DNA from: Theocolax elegans
Taxonomy: Eukaryota; Arthropoda; Insecta; Hymenoptera; Cerocephalidae
Direction: 5' to 3'
Assembly (NCBI GenBank): GCA_026168455.1
Contig: CM047425.1
Location: 27,211,058 to 27,275,057 of the forward strand
Length of the DNA: 64,000 nucleotides
Position numbers and translations under genes: made by a program. Of this stretch, positions 11,594 through 20,748 are shown in pieces. Numbering within the stretch: position 1 is the stretch's first letter; each line of letters begins with the position of its first letter. The notes beneath the pieces were generated by a model. It did not search any database and was not told the DNA's origin. It worked only from the letters and a program-made list of their open reading frames with translations.

Positions 11594-12490
11594 GTAATAT
11601 ACTTTCTTACTATTTTTTTATTGTTTCAGGGCAATGATGTAGAAGGATCAAGGAATTTTTTCTGTTCAACGATCTTCGTGTTCTTTTCTCTGTTTCAGAT
11701 ATCCACGGATTTTTCTTTTTTTTTCGTTTGTTTCAGATGTAGCTGTATTTTTTTTTTATTTTACCTCTGTTTCAGATATCCATGGATTTTTCTTTTTTTT
11801 TCGTTTGTTTCAGATGTAGCTGTATTTTTTTTTATTTTACCTCTGTTTCAGATATCCACGGATTTTTCTTTTTTTTTCGTTTGTTTCAGATGTAGCTGTA
11901 TTTTTTTTATTTTACCTCTGTTTCAGATATCCATGGATTTTTCTTTTTTTTTTTCGTTTGTTTCAGATGTAGCTGTATTTTTTTATTTTACCTCTGTTTC
12001 AGATATCCACGGATTTTTCTTTTTTTTTCGTTTGTTTCAGATGAAGCTGTATTTTTTTTTATTTTACCTCTGTTTCAGATATCCATGGATTTTTCTTTTT
12101 TTTTCGTTTGTTTCAGATGTAGCTGTATTTTTTTTTTATTTTACCTCTGTTTCAGATATCCACGGATTTTTCTTTTTTTTTTCGTTTGTTTCAGATGTAG
12201 CTGTATTTTTTTTTATTTTACCTCTGTTTCAGATATCCATGGATTATTCTTTTTTTTTCGTTTGTTTCAGATGTAGCTGTATTTTTTTTTATTTTACCTC
12301 TGTTTCAGATATCCACGGATTTTTCTTTTTTTTTTCGTTTGTTTCAGATGTAGCTGTATTTTTTTTTCTTTTCTCTGTTTCAGATGTCCACGGTTTTTTC
12401 TTTTGTTTCAGATATTGATATAGGTCAACTAGTTTTTTCTGTTGCAGAGAGCAGTTTTACATAAGAATATCAATCTTTATGTTTCAGGTT
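11594..12490 (+). other. Tandem array of ~22 3' splice-site-like sequences
   Basis: After a good donor (aag/gtaata) come about 22 occurrences of a pyrimidine tract plus tttcag, most about 37 nt apart. They alternate between TTTCAG/ATATCC(A)CGG and TTTCAG/ATGTAGCTG, giving a ~76-nt composite unit repeated about nine times. Each has a 10-25-nt T-rich tract directly before CAG, so each looks like a bona fide acceptor. The last, tttcag/gttgaaaatgg (about 12487), precedes non-repetitive sequence and the coding exons of the 13.1-14.1 kb gene. A frame stays open through part of the array, but its Phe/Cys-rich composition follows from the repeat. Confidence 0.8.
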
Positions 12491-13072
12491 GAAAATGGTG
12501 CATGCGTGGCAAAGAAGGCGAAAAAAGTGAATTGGGGAGCCCTCTTTCGAGATAAGATTGAATCAGAGTAGGTGGATGTTGGTAAGATGGGGAGAATATG
12601 AGCTGGTAAAGTAGAGTTTACCCTGTTAGGGTAAGGTAGAGAGGCATCAATGTATGAAACATGCGTCGGTAACAGTTATCAACCTTTGATGTGAGTATAT
12701 ATTGATTTTATCATTGATCGATTCATATGTAATATTATAATTATTTGAAATTTTTTTTCACAGGTACAATTTGATTTGAGTATTGAGCTATTGAGATTTG
12801 AATTAATGGTCTCTTATTGATAAAAGGTATTGAAATTTCATTTGTATAATAGTTAATGTATAAGTTTAGTTTCATTTTTTTTCAATAGGATATTTTATTC
12901 TTTGTAGGAAACGTTCGGAAGGTCAAAAAGGGTTTCATACAAAAAACAATAGCCCTTATGTTCAATATGTTTCCTACATTTTTTTTGATAAGCTTAAACA
13001 GATTTTTGAGTGTTTGCAAGGATGAAAATTATTTCACTTTGTCAGTATTCTTTAAAACTTCATCGTTGAAAC

Positions 13073-14137
13073 ATGGTTGCTCCAGCAGTTATTGTGGAAA
13101 GAAGTGTCGTAGAAAGAAGTGACGGTGTATCATCGGTATTAGCTATTCATGTTAATACCGATGAACGGCACGATCCGCGACTTGCGCGGGTTAAAAGACC
13201 TGTGATAAATCTACCACTACCACCGTGGAGTAAGAAGTTAAACGTGAGTGTTTTTTTTTTTCGTTATTATTAGTGTTCTTGTAAATAAAAAATTAATAAT
13301 AAATTATATTATTTTTTCAGCCTAACTGGCACATCCATTCTCCAGAGTGGATAACGAGATTTGCCGTTGTAAGTACATTAATATAATTTTTTGTCTATAA
13401 ATAAAAATTTTATTTTACATAAATTTTAATTAATTAATTTTTTACAGCGAGCGGAGCATTGCATTCTAGAGCTCCCGCAACAATCTGCGGAAGATCATGT
13501 AAGTATAAAAAATTTTTTTATAAATTATAGATAAACATATATTTTATATTTATTTACAGGTTAAACCAAAGATTAAGCGGACGAGGTGGGATGTACCACC
13601 GATGCATAGCATTTTCAGTACTATGAGTACCCCACCAGACCCTGTATCACCGATACATTCACCACCCACAGCATTACCAACACCACAACCACCGCCACCA
13701 ACATTACCAACACCACCACCACCACCAACACCACCACCACCGCCAACACTACCAACACCACCACCACCGCCAACACTACCAACACCACCACCACCAACAA
13801 CACCACCAACACTACCAACACCAACACCACTAACAACACCACCAACACTACCAACACCAACACCACTAACACCATCAAGACTGACTGGGAATAACATTAA
13901 AATAAAAAAAATCGTTCTGGTAAGCATAAAATTTTTATTAATATAATAATATTATAAATAATATATATAATTTAACTTTTTTCTTTACAGTTGGAAAACC
14001 CGTTACCGATTATAAACACTGCGCGAAGAAAAAAATTTCAAAATTTTTTTGATAATTTCATAAAAAATGAAGCGATTCAGGAGGAGGAAGCGGGACCTAC
14101 AAAAAGAAGAAAAACGCGACCGAAAAAAATAATATAA
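13073..14137 (+). CDS. Five-exon proline-rich accessory protein of unknown function
   Basis: Exons 13073-13243, 13321-13368, 13448-13498, 13560-13919 and 13991-14137 join without a shift to a 258-residue protein. All four introns are phase 0, 60-80 nt long, with GTGAGT, GTAAGT, GTAAGT and GTAAGC donors and pyrimidine-rich cag acceptors. The N-terminal part includes RPVINLPLPPWSKKLN and an HSPEWITRF block. Exon 4 encodes about 70 residues of Thr/Pro-Pro repeats. The last exon is basic, with KKFQNFF, an acidic EEE patch and KRRKTRPKK, a plausible nuclear localisation signal. I do not recognise the family. It lies upstream of the polymerase, behind the acceptor array, and may have further 5' exons near 12.5 and 12.9 kb. 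Confidence 0.7.
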
Positions 14138-14450
14138 CTACTTTTTTTTTAACAAAAAAATTTTATACTTTTTTACTTTAGTTATTATAATGATTCGTTT
14201 TATATTTTTTTTCTATACAGCCTAGCATTCTTAATTTTAGTTTTTAATTTTAGTAATAGAAGGTTTTTTGTATTATTAGATTTAAGTACAATTTCTACAT
14301 TTTTTATATCATTATTTTTATAATTAATATTACGTTATTTAGGTTAGTTTAAATGTTTTGTATAGTTTATATTTTGTTTAAATATATATATATATATATT
14401 TTATAAAAATAATTTGAGTTCATTTATTTATACAATATCTTAACTAACCA

Positions 14451-14454
<4 letters not shown>

Positions 14455-14541
<87 letters not shown>

Positions 14542-14545
14542 ACAA
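14455..14545. repeat. (CA)n microsatellite
   Basis: About 40 almost perfect CA dinucleotides end in cacatacacacaaaatt. It separates the spliced gene from the polymerase promoter region. Confidence 0.95.
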
Positions 14546-14599
14546 AATTACCTAGCATTCTACATCTCTTTTCCTTTTTGCGCATGCGTCAACTACTCC

Positions 14600-14765
14600 C
14601 GGTAGCGTCTTCCCCCACGCGAGCGGTGCCGCGTCACTCGAGGTGGCGCGGCAGACGAAGCTTGGCGTCTTCCCCCCCACGCGAGCGGTGACGCGTCACT
14701 CGAGGTGGCGCGGCAGACGAAGCTTGGCGTCTTCCCCAACGCGAGATGTCGCTGCGCCCCCTTGT
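14600..14765. repeat. GC-rich ~62-bp tandem repeats upstream of the polymerase
   Basis: Three units begin gcgtcttcccc(c)acgcgag and include gtcactcgaggtggcgcggc and agacgaagcttg. The third decays into a (ct)n run around 14791-14807. The block is CpG-rich and lies about 200-440 bp before the polymerase TATA box, so it may be an upstream promoter element. Confidence 0.8.
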
Positions 14766-14962
14766 CTCAGAGAGTTGAAGCTTCGCGTCTCTCTCTCTCT
14801 CTCTCTCCGTACTCGAGCGGTGGCGCTGTGCCCCTCTCTGTCGCTAGTGATAGCGCGGGGAATGTGAACTGCATACATAGTTTTTTCTCCATGTACATTT
14901 TATCTCATATTTAAATTTTTAAATTAACATTTTACACTCAACATTTCCCCCACCATTTCTCT

Positions 14963-14978
14963 TATAAAGAGTATATAA
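14963..14978 (+). promoter_or_regulatory. TATA box of the DNA polymerase gene
   Basis: TATAAAGAGTATATAA lies 67-82 bp before the polymerase ATG, a spacing that leaves room for a short leader. No other ATG intervenes. Confidence 0.55.
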
Positions 14979-15044
14979 TGAGACGTATCCACAATGAGGT
15001 TTCATTCTGTTTTTTAATAGTTTGAGCTTCACATCGTCTTTAAA

Positions 15045-18000
15045 ATGGAAAATATTTTAGCAGAGTGTCTAGGTCATGTACGTTACTTGGAGGAAGCTGA
15101 AAATTTGATTTCTTCAACATTTAAGCCTGAAATTGTAGATCGGTGGATAAGCCAATGTACTTTTTCACTCAAGACTTTACGAAAAGTTTCTCATAATAAT
15201 TTGCTTTCCATTTCTCAGAAACAAGCGGTACTGTATGCTATTTCTAAAGTTGAATGCATGAAAGTGCGGTTAATTGCAAAAGTAAAAAAAGGAGAAGGAA
15301 TCAGGAAAGTAAATATAAGTGACCGTGTTCGCTGGATTAAATTGGATAGTGCTTTTGAGAATCGCATGCAAACGAATGTAATTGCAAACATTACGCACAT
15401 TGATTTAACATCGTTTTTAAAAGATGTTTTAATTTTATTCACAAAGAATGTGAAAAAACTATTAAAAAATGGTAAAGCGTATAAAATAAATACTGTATTA
15501 TCATGCAAATTTAAAAAAATTTCAAATAATGTTGAAAATAATATTAAGGAAATAGTTGATACCAAACACTTTACTACACCTAACGTTGAAATTTTTCCAT
15601 ATACATTATTGAAATCATGGTTTAATGAGCATGTACGAGACTATCTTTTAAGAGATGTAGAAGAATTTCAAGAGCGGGATTCTGGTTGGACACTTGATTC
15701 AATTATAAATATTCAACTTAATATAAATAGATATAATCCACTACGAGCTGCAGGATCTTACATACCGTTACCAGAGTTCATACAGAAAAAGAAAGCATGT
15801 ATAAATGTTCAAAATAATGATGAAGAATGTTTTAAATGGGCGATTCTATCCGCTTTGCATCCAGTTTCTTACAAAAATCATCCATATAGAGTTACACATT
15901 ATTTACCTTTTAGCGATGAATTAAATATGAAAGGTATCACATTTCCAGTATCTATACGTCAAATTCACAGATTTGAAAAACAAAACAGTGACATATCAAT
16001 AAACGTGTTTGGCTTCGAAAACAAAAATTTTATACCTCTTTATTTAACAAAGAATAAAAAAAATAAACATATTAATCTACTTAAATTTGCACATTATTTT
16101 GATATCAGAGCTTCTGTTTGCAGTAATGATGAAATAAAATATCATTATGTATATATTAAAGACTTATCGAGATTAATAAGAAAAAGTTTAACAAATACAA
16201 AACGTAAACAATACATATGTGATAGATGTTTACACTTTTTTAATACTACACAAAAACTCAGTGAACATGAATTGTGTTGTAAAGAAATGAATAATTGTAA
16301 AATAACTCTACCGAAAGAGGGAAAAAATGTAATAAAATTTAAAAATTTTCATTGTAAAGAAAAAATTCCTTTTATTATATATGCCGACTGTGAATGTCTG
16401 TTAAAACCTATTGTTCAAGAGAAGGAGGAAAATGAAATTATAAAGAAAAGTGTAGCATTTCAAAGGCATGAAATATTTAGTATTGGATACTATTTGAAAT
16501 GTAGTTATGATGAAAATATTTCAAGATATAATTGCTATCGAGGACAAGATGCAGCCAAATGGTTTGCTCAAGAATTAAAATTTATTGCTAACTTTATTCA
16601 AAGTGTATACAAACATCCAGAGCCTATGGAAACACTAACTTCAGAAAAAATTACTTATCATAGAAATTCAAATGTTTGTCATATTTGTGAAAAATCGTTT
16701 CATAATCGAATTAAAGTTCATGATCACTGTCATTTAACGAACAAATATAGAGGCCCTGCACATGCTGGCTGTAATCTTAATTATCAAGACTCAAGAATGA
16801 TACCTGTCGTATTTCATAATCTCAGTGGCTATGATGCACATTTTATAATTTATGATGTTTGTAATAATTTTGCAGGTCGCATCGATTTGCTTCCATTGAC
16901 TAAGGAACGTTACATCTCTTTCACAAAACATGTTGCAAATAGCAATATTCAATTTCGATTTATAGATTCTTACCGATTTATGGCTTCATCACTTGACAAA
17001 TTAGCATCTTATCTTCATGAGTATAAAATAGTTAATTCAGTATTTTCAAATATTCAGGAGGAAAAAATCAGACTATTAACTCGAAAAGGAGTTTTACCTT
17101 ATGAGTATATTGATTGCTTTGAGAAACTTGATGAAACTCAATTACCTGAAAAAGATAAATTTTTCAGTCATCTTAACGACTCAACAGTATCGGATGATGA
17201 TTATGAGCATGCGCAAAAAGTATGGCAAGAATTTAATTTACAAACACTAGGTCAATATTCAGATCTATATATGAAGACGGATATCTTATTACTCGCTGAT
17301 GTTTTCGAGAATTTTCGTGATCAATGCATTAAAGCGTACGGTCTTGATCCAGGTCACTATTTTACTACACCAGGATTTACATGGGATTGCATGTTAAAGC
17401 ATACAGGTGTAGAATTAAAACTTTTATGTGATATCGATATGGTTTTGTTTGTAGAACGAGGAATTAGAGGAGGTCTTAGTCAATGTTCAAACAGATACGC
17501 TATCGCAAACAATAAATATATGAGAGATACCTATGATTCTGATAAAGAGGATGTTTATCTAATGTACTTAGATGCTAACAATTTGTACGGTTGGTCGATG
17601 ACTCAAGCACTACCTTACAATGGTTTCGAATGGTTAGAAAATTATGAAGATATTAATTTTCTGGAAATTGATGACAATGCATCAATTGGTTACATACTAG
17701 AGGTGGATTTAGACTATCCACATAGTATTCATGACAAGCATAATGATTTACCTTTTTGTACGAATCATGCAAAACCTCCTGGTTCAAAGCAGGAAAAACT
17801 TTTAGCTACTCTCGAAAATAAACGAAATTATGTCATACATTACCGAACCCTCAAGCAGGCAGTATCGAATGGACTTCATTTAAAAAAAATTCATAAAGTT
17901 TTACAGTTTGCGCAGTCAACCTGGCTCAAACCTTACATAGAATTAAATAGTTCAATGAGAGCTTTAGCTAAAAATGAATTTGAAAAAAATCTATTTAAAC

Positions 18001-18782
18001 TAATGAATAATGCTGTGTTTGGTAAGACTATGGAAAATGTGCGTAAACATGTAGACGTAAAACTTGTAACAAAGTGGGATGGAAGATATGGTGTAGAAGC
18101 TTTAATATCAAAACCAAATTTTCATAGTAGAACAATATTTAGTGAAAATTTAGTTGCCATTGAATTGCAAAAAACAGAAGTATTTATGAATAAGCCTATA
18201 TATGTAGGACTCACAGTACTGGATATCTCAAAAACACTTATGTACGATTTCCACTACAACTATATGATAAAAATGTATCAACAAAATTGTAAACTCTTGT
18301 ACACGGATACAGATAGTCTAATTTATGCTATAAAGTGTCAGGATATATACGAGGATATAAAAAGAAATTTAAAATATTTTGACACTTCAGATTATCCCGA
18401 AGACAACGAATTTGGAATGCCACGCGTAAATAAAAAAATTGTTGGACTTATGAAGGATGAATGTAATGGAAAAATATTAACAGAATTTATAGGCTTAAGA
18501 AGTAAGATGTATTGTACACGAGTGAATGGACAAGATTGTATGAAAAAAATTAAAGGAATCAAAACGTCAGTCGTGAAAAATACAATCGATTTTAATGACT
18601 ACCTGGACTGTTTACAAAATTCAAACATTAAACAAAGACAACAGTACACAATTCAATCTAAACTGCATAAGGTTGAAACTGTTAGACAACAAAAAGTTGC
18701 ACTCAATCCATACGATGATAAGAGATATTTAATTCCAAACAGTACAGACACATTGGCTTGGGGTCATTATAAAATAAAGTAA
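15045..18782 (+). CDS. Protein-primed family B DNA polymerase (Polinton PolB)
   Basis: A 1245-residue replicative polymerase for the element. The N-terminal region has the FQERDSGWTL, NPLRAAGSYIPLP and CFKWAILSAL blocks typical of arthropod Polinton/adintovirus polymerases, then a C2H2-like CDRC...H...C finger (about residue 390). The exonuclease motif IYADCEC is near 447. A zinc-binding CHIC...HDHCH...GPAHAGCN segment near 545-575 resembles recombination endonuclease VII. Polymerase motif A is DANNLYG (about 843), motif B KLMNNAVFGKTME (about 985) and motif C YTDTDS (about 1086). All catalytic acidic residues are present and the frame is uninterrupted, so it may be functional. A consensus splice donor overlaps its last codon and stop. 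Confidence 0.97.
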   Translation: MENILAECLGHVRYLEEAENLISSTFKPEIVDRWISQCTFSLKTLRKVSHNNLLSISQKQAVLYAISKVECMKVRLIAKVKKGEGIRKVNISDRVRWIKLDSAFENRMQTNVIANITHIDLTSFLKDVLILFTKNVKKLLKNGKAYKINTVLSCKFKKISNNVENNIKEIVDTKHFTTPNVEIFPYTLLKSWFNEHVRDYLLRDVEEFQERDSGWTLDSIINIQLNINRYNPLRAAGSYIPLPEFIQKKKACINVQNNDEECFKWAILSALHPVSYKNHPYRVTHYLPFSDELNMKGITFPVSIRQIHRFEKQNSDISINVFGFENKNFIPLYLTKNKKNKHINLLKFAHYFDIRASVCSNDEIKYHYVYIKDLSRLIRKSLTNTKRKQYICDRCLHFFNTTQKLSEHELCCKEMNNCKITLPKEGKNVIKFKNFHCKEKIPFIIYADCECLLKPIVQEKEENEIIKKSVAFQRHEIFSIGYYLKCSYDENISRYNCYRGQDAAKWFAQELKFIANFIQSVYKHPEPMETLTSEKITYHRNSNVCHICEKSFHNRIKVHDHCHLTNKYRGPAHAGCNLNYQDSRMIPVVFHNLSGYDAHFIIYDVCNNFAGRIDLLPLTKERYISFTKHVANSNIQFRFIDSYRFMASSLDKLASYLHEYKIVNSVFSNIQEEKIRLLTRKGVLPYEYIDCFEKLDETQLPEKDKFFSHLNDSTVSDDDYEHAQKVWQEFNLQTLGQYSDLYMKTDILLLADVFENFRDQCIKAYGLDPGHYFTTPGFTWDCMLKHTGVELKLLCDIDMVLFVERGIRGGLSQCSNRYAIANNKYMRDTYDSDKEDVYLMYLDANNLYGWSMTQALPYNGFEWLENYEDINFLEIDDNASIGYILEVDLDYPHSIHDKHNDLPFCTNHAKPPGSKQEKLLATLENKRNYVIHYRTLKQAVSNGLHLKKIHKVLQFAQSTWLKPYIELNSSMRALAKNEFEKNLFKLMNNAVFGKTMENVRKHVDVKLVTKWDGRYGVEALISKPNFHSRTIFSENLVAIELQKTEVFMNKPIYVGLTVLDISKTLMYDFHYNYMIKMYQQNCKLLYTDTDSLIYAIKCQDIYEDIKRNLKYFDTSDYPEDNEFGMPRVNKKIVGLMKDECNGKILTEFIGLRSKMYCTRVNGQDCMKKIKGIKTSVVKNTIDFNDYLDCLQNSNIKQRQQYTIQSKLHKVETVRQQKVALNPYDDKRYLIPNSTDTLAWGHYKIK

Positions 18783-18855
18783 GTATCCATTTTTTTTTAA
18801 ATCAGTACCATTTGCTTGTAATTTGTTTTTTAAATGTTTTTTTACTATTTTTCAG
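18779..18855 (+). other. Candidate 77-nt intron joining the polymerase stop to the next start codon
   Basis: The donor GTAAGTAT overlaps the last codon and stop of the polymerase. A T-rich tract and ttttcag follow, and the acceptor abuts the ATG of the PPP1R15-like gene. Removing the intron keeps lysine as the last polymerase residue but replaces TAA with a TGA that overlaps the downstream ATG as ATGA. This is read from the sequence; whether it is spliced is unknown. Confidence 0.6.
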
Positions 18856-19065
18856 ATGAATAGTGATAAACATGTTCATTTTAAAGAAAACGTTGAAATT
18901 CACTATTTGCATTCATGGAAACATGCATACCAGAATGCTCGACGGGGACAATGGATGCAGATTGCTTGCGATCGAGAACGATTTCGTTTAAGAATTATGA
19001 AAACTAGTACAATTGTTACACCTATATTGTTAAAAAAAATTTATGAAATAAATGTAACTAAATGA
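18856..19065 (+). CDS. PPP1R15/GADD34-like PP1 regulatory protein
   Basis: A 69-residue protein consisting almost entirely of the PPP1R15 (GADD34/CReP) C-terminal core. Residues 6-9 (HVHF) form an RVxF-type PP1-docking motif, followed by E-x-V-x-I-H-Y-L and W21. A28-R-R-G31, W33, A37, D39-R, R42-F43 and R46-I47 reproduce the region that in GADD34 engages actin/eIF2alpha. PPP1R15 proteins direct PP1 to dephosphorylate eIF2alpha and restore translation; some large DNA viruses of animals carry similarly short homologues. Here the gene follows the polymerase directly and may share its mRNA. The start is the ATG right after the ttttcag acceptor. The similarity is from memory of the family, not a search, but the residue pattern is dense and ordered. 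Confidence 0.8.
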   Translation: MNSDKHVHFKENVEIHYLHSWKHAYQNARRGQWMQIACDRERFRLRIMKTSTIVTPILLKKIYEINVTK

Positions 19066-19230
19066 TTAACTTTTTTGTTAAATATTATATTTTCTTTAAA
19101 TGAATAAATAAATGTAATTAATTCTTAAATAGCTTGTTAATTTATTTATAAGATGTTTAAAAGTGAATGGGAATAAATAAATGAATAACTACAAATTTTT
19201 TAATTAATAAAGTGTTTATTTATTTCAAAC

Positions 19231-20160
19231 TTACATATCATTTTTATTTATCCAACTATTATGAGAATTATCAAATCCTAACCACTTTACATAATAATTA
19301 TTACCACTTTTTTTAATAATTTTTTCTACTAAATATATATCTGGACATTTAGTCTTGAGAAGTTCCTGCTCATAAAATCCCCCTGCTATTGGCTTATTCT
19401 TATAATCCTTTAAGTGAAATGTAACTGGATTCGTATGACTAACTCGGTCGATAGTGAAAATTTCTGTAGACCAGTTTGGTGTGTAACCTTTCTCAAAAAC
19501 TTGCTTGCTTTTACTAACACGCACTTTATCACCAACTGTAAACTTTGTATATTTAAGCAGTTTTCTTGAGAGATTTTGAGTGGAAATGCGTTGAATTATT
19601 GCACCAACGTCAGCTGTTTTCACATCTGAAGGTTTCATTCCAATTGTTCGATGTTTAGTATTGTTATATTTCATGATTAAATCTGGTAAGATGTCTAACC
19701 ATTTATGATTACCTTGTAAACTAAATTTTTTCCACATATTACTTTTCAACGTGCGATTGAATCGTTCGCAAATGGAAGCTTTAAGTTTACTAAAAGTTGA
19801 GTATAAATTAACTTTATATTTCTTCATGAGACTATCAAAATCTTTATTGTAAAATTCTTTGCCTCGGTCACAGTGCAAGTTCTTTGGCACATATCCTTTT
19901 TTAAATATTGATTCTACTGCTTTTGATACTTCTTTACCAGTTTTTTGTTTTACTGGTACAGCCCATGCAAACTTAGACAGTGTGTCAATGACTGTAAGTA
20001 AATATTTAAATCCTTTATTTTCTCTGTGATAGGGTATCATTTCAACTAAATCAGCTTGCCAAGTTTCATTCAAATCACGTAGTTCATACTTTCGACGTGC
20101 ATAATTTCTTCGTGCTGGTTTATGAAGTTCTTCTACCAAATTTCGTCGCTCAGATTGCAT
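19231..20160 (-). CDS. Polinton integrase (rve, DDE) with chromodomain-like tail
   Basis: A 309-residue retrovirus-type integrase that inserts the element with a 6-bp duplication. The start is the ATG before QSERRNLVEELHKPARRNY; a longer frame exists upstream but opens only with TTG. The catalytic triad is D37 (WQADLVEM), D98 (HCDRGKEF) and E132 (SICERFNRTLK), all present. YLLTVIDTLSKFAWAVPVK is the usual core block. An SH3-like region follows (FTVGDKVRVSK). The last ~36 residues (YLVEKIIKKSG, YYVKWLGF, SWI) resemble a chromodomain, which in related integrases and chromoviruses can guide insertion to particular chromatin. It is convergent with the polymerase/PPP1R15-like unit and first in the minus-strand block when read from the left. 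Confidence 0.95.
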   Translation of the reverse strand: MQSERRNLVEELHKPARRNYARRKYELRDLNETWQADLVEMIPYHRENKGFKYLLTVIDTLSKFAWAVPVKQKTGKEVSKAVESIFKKGYVPKNLHCDRGKEFYNKDFDSLMKKYKVNLYSTFSKLKASICERFNRTLKSNMWKKFSLQGNHKWLDILPDLIMKYNNTKHRTIGMKPSDVKTADVGAIIQRISTQNLSRKLLKYTKFTVGDKVRVSKSKQVFEKGYTPNWSTEIFTIDRVSHTNPVTFHLKDYKNKPIAGGFYEQELLKTKCPDIYLVEKIIKKSGNNYYVKWLGFDNSHNSWINKNDM

Positions 20161-20387
20161 ATTTGTTTTTTTTTTATAACTTTTTATAACCTTTTTGTTC
20201 TGCCATAGATTTCGTGTTTGTAGAGAATTTTTTATGATACTGTTTCCACTGCTGTGAAGGTTGATCCTTTGTTTTTTGATTATTTTGCTCAAGAGGAGTA
20301 TAACCTTTACTACTGTTCGGTCCCATTATACTTATCGAATGATGTAATATTAACACACGCAATCTATTTATACTATTTTATTATTAT

Positions 20388-20738
20388 TTATGAAATTTCA
20401 TTGTTTACAATTGGACTATAATCTTTTACATTTCGAACAAGTTTTACATCATAATTCTTAATTTTTAAATCAATTTCATCTCGTAACATATCTATTAAGT
20501 TTTCTATTTCAGTGATTGCATTTAATAATCGTGTTGTGACGTCAGTTATTTTTTTTATTTCCTCCTGCAGAGTTTTAAGATTTACAGCATCCTTTGGTTG
20601 AGTTGGTGCTGCCACGTTACATAGTCTCTTGTTTTCAATGTCATATTGTCCATCTTGAGTATGCTTGTAACCAATGCCTGGAGGACCACGATTAACTGGC
20701 ATATGCCCCAAGTGCCTACCAAACACATCAACACTCAT
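20388..20738 (-). CDS. Small coiled-coil protein with a phage/viral fibre-like motif
   Basis: A 116-residue protein; the frame extends upstream only through a TTG, so I start at the ATG of MSVDVFGRHLG. Residues 18-27 (GPPGIGYKHT) and 30-54 (G-YDIENKRLCNVAAP...DAVNL) follow the pattern yD-x-NKRI-NVA-P-D-AV, which is common in trimeric tail-fibre and collar proteins of phages. Residues about 55-100 are predicted by eye to be a coiled coil (ITDVTTRLLNAITEIENLI). It sits 10 bp downstream of the 311-residue minus-strand gene and within the virion gene block. I infer a virion appendage or fibre-like structural protein; there is no globular knob, so receptor binding would require another partner. 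Confidence 0.55.
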   Translation of the reverse strand: MSVDVFGRHLGHMPVNRGPPGIGYKHTQDGQYDIENKRLCNVAAPTQPKDAVNLKTLQEEIKKITDVTTRLLNAITEIENLIDMLRDEIDLKIKNYDVKLVRNVKDYSPIVNNEIS

Positions 20739-20748
20739 ATTGTAATCT

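Noticed and set aside
11582..12418. Long Phe/Cys-rich frame (278 codons) through the splice-acceptor array
   Set aside because: Its composition is dictated by the T-rich repeat unit, it begins without a good ATG context, and the same DNA reads as repeated pyrimidine-CAG acceptors.
13550..13927. Gly/Val-rich frames on the minus strand
   Set aside because: They are the antisense of the Pro/Thr repeat in exon 4 of the spliced gene.
20174..20362. 62-codon frame just upstream of the integrase, considered as its N-terminus
   Set aside because: It is in a different frame, no splice pair links it, and the integrase has a good ATG at 20160 before its conserved block.
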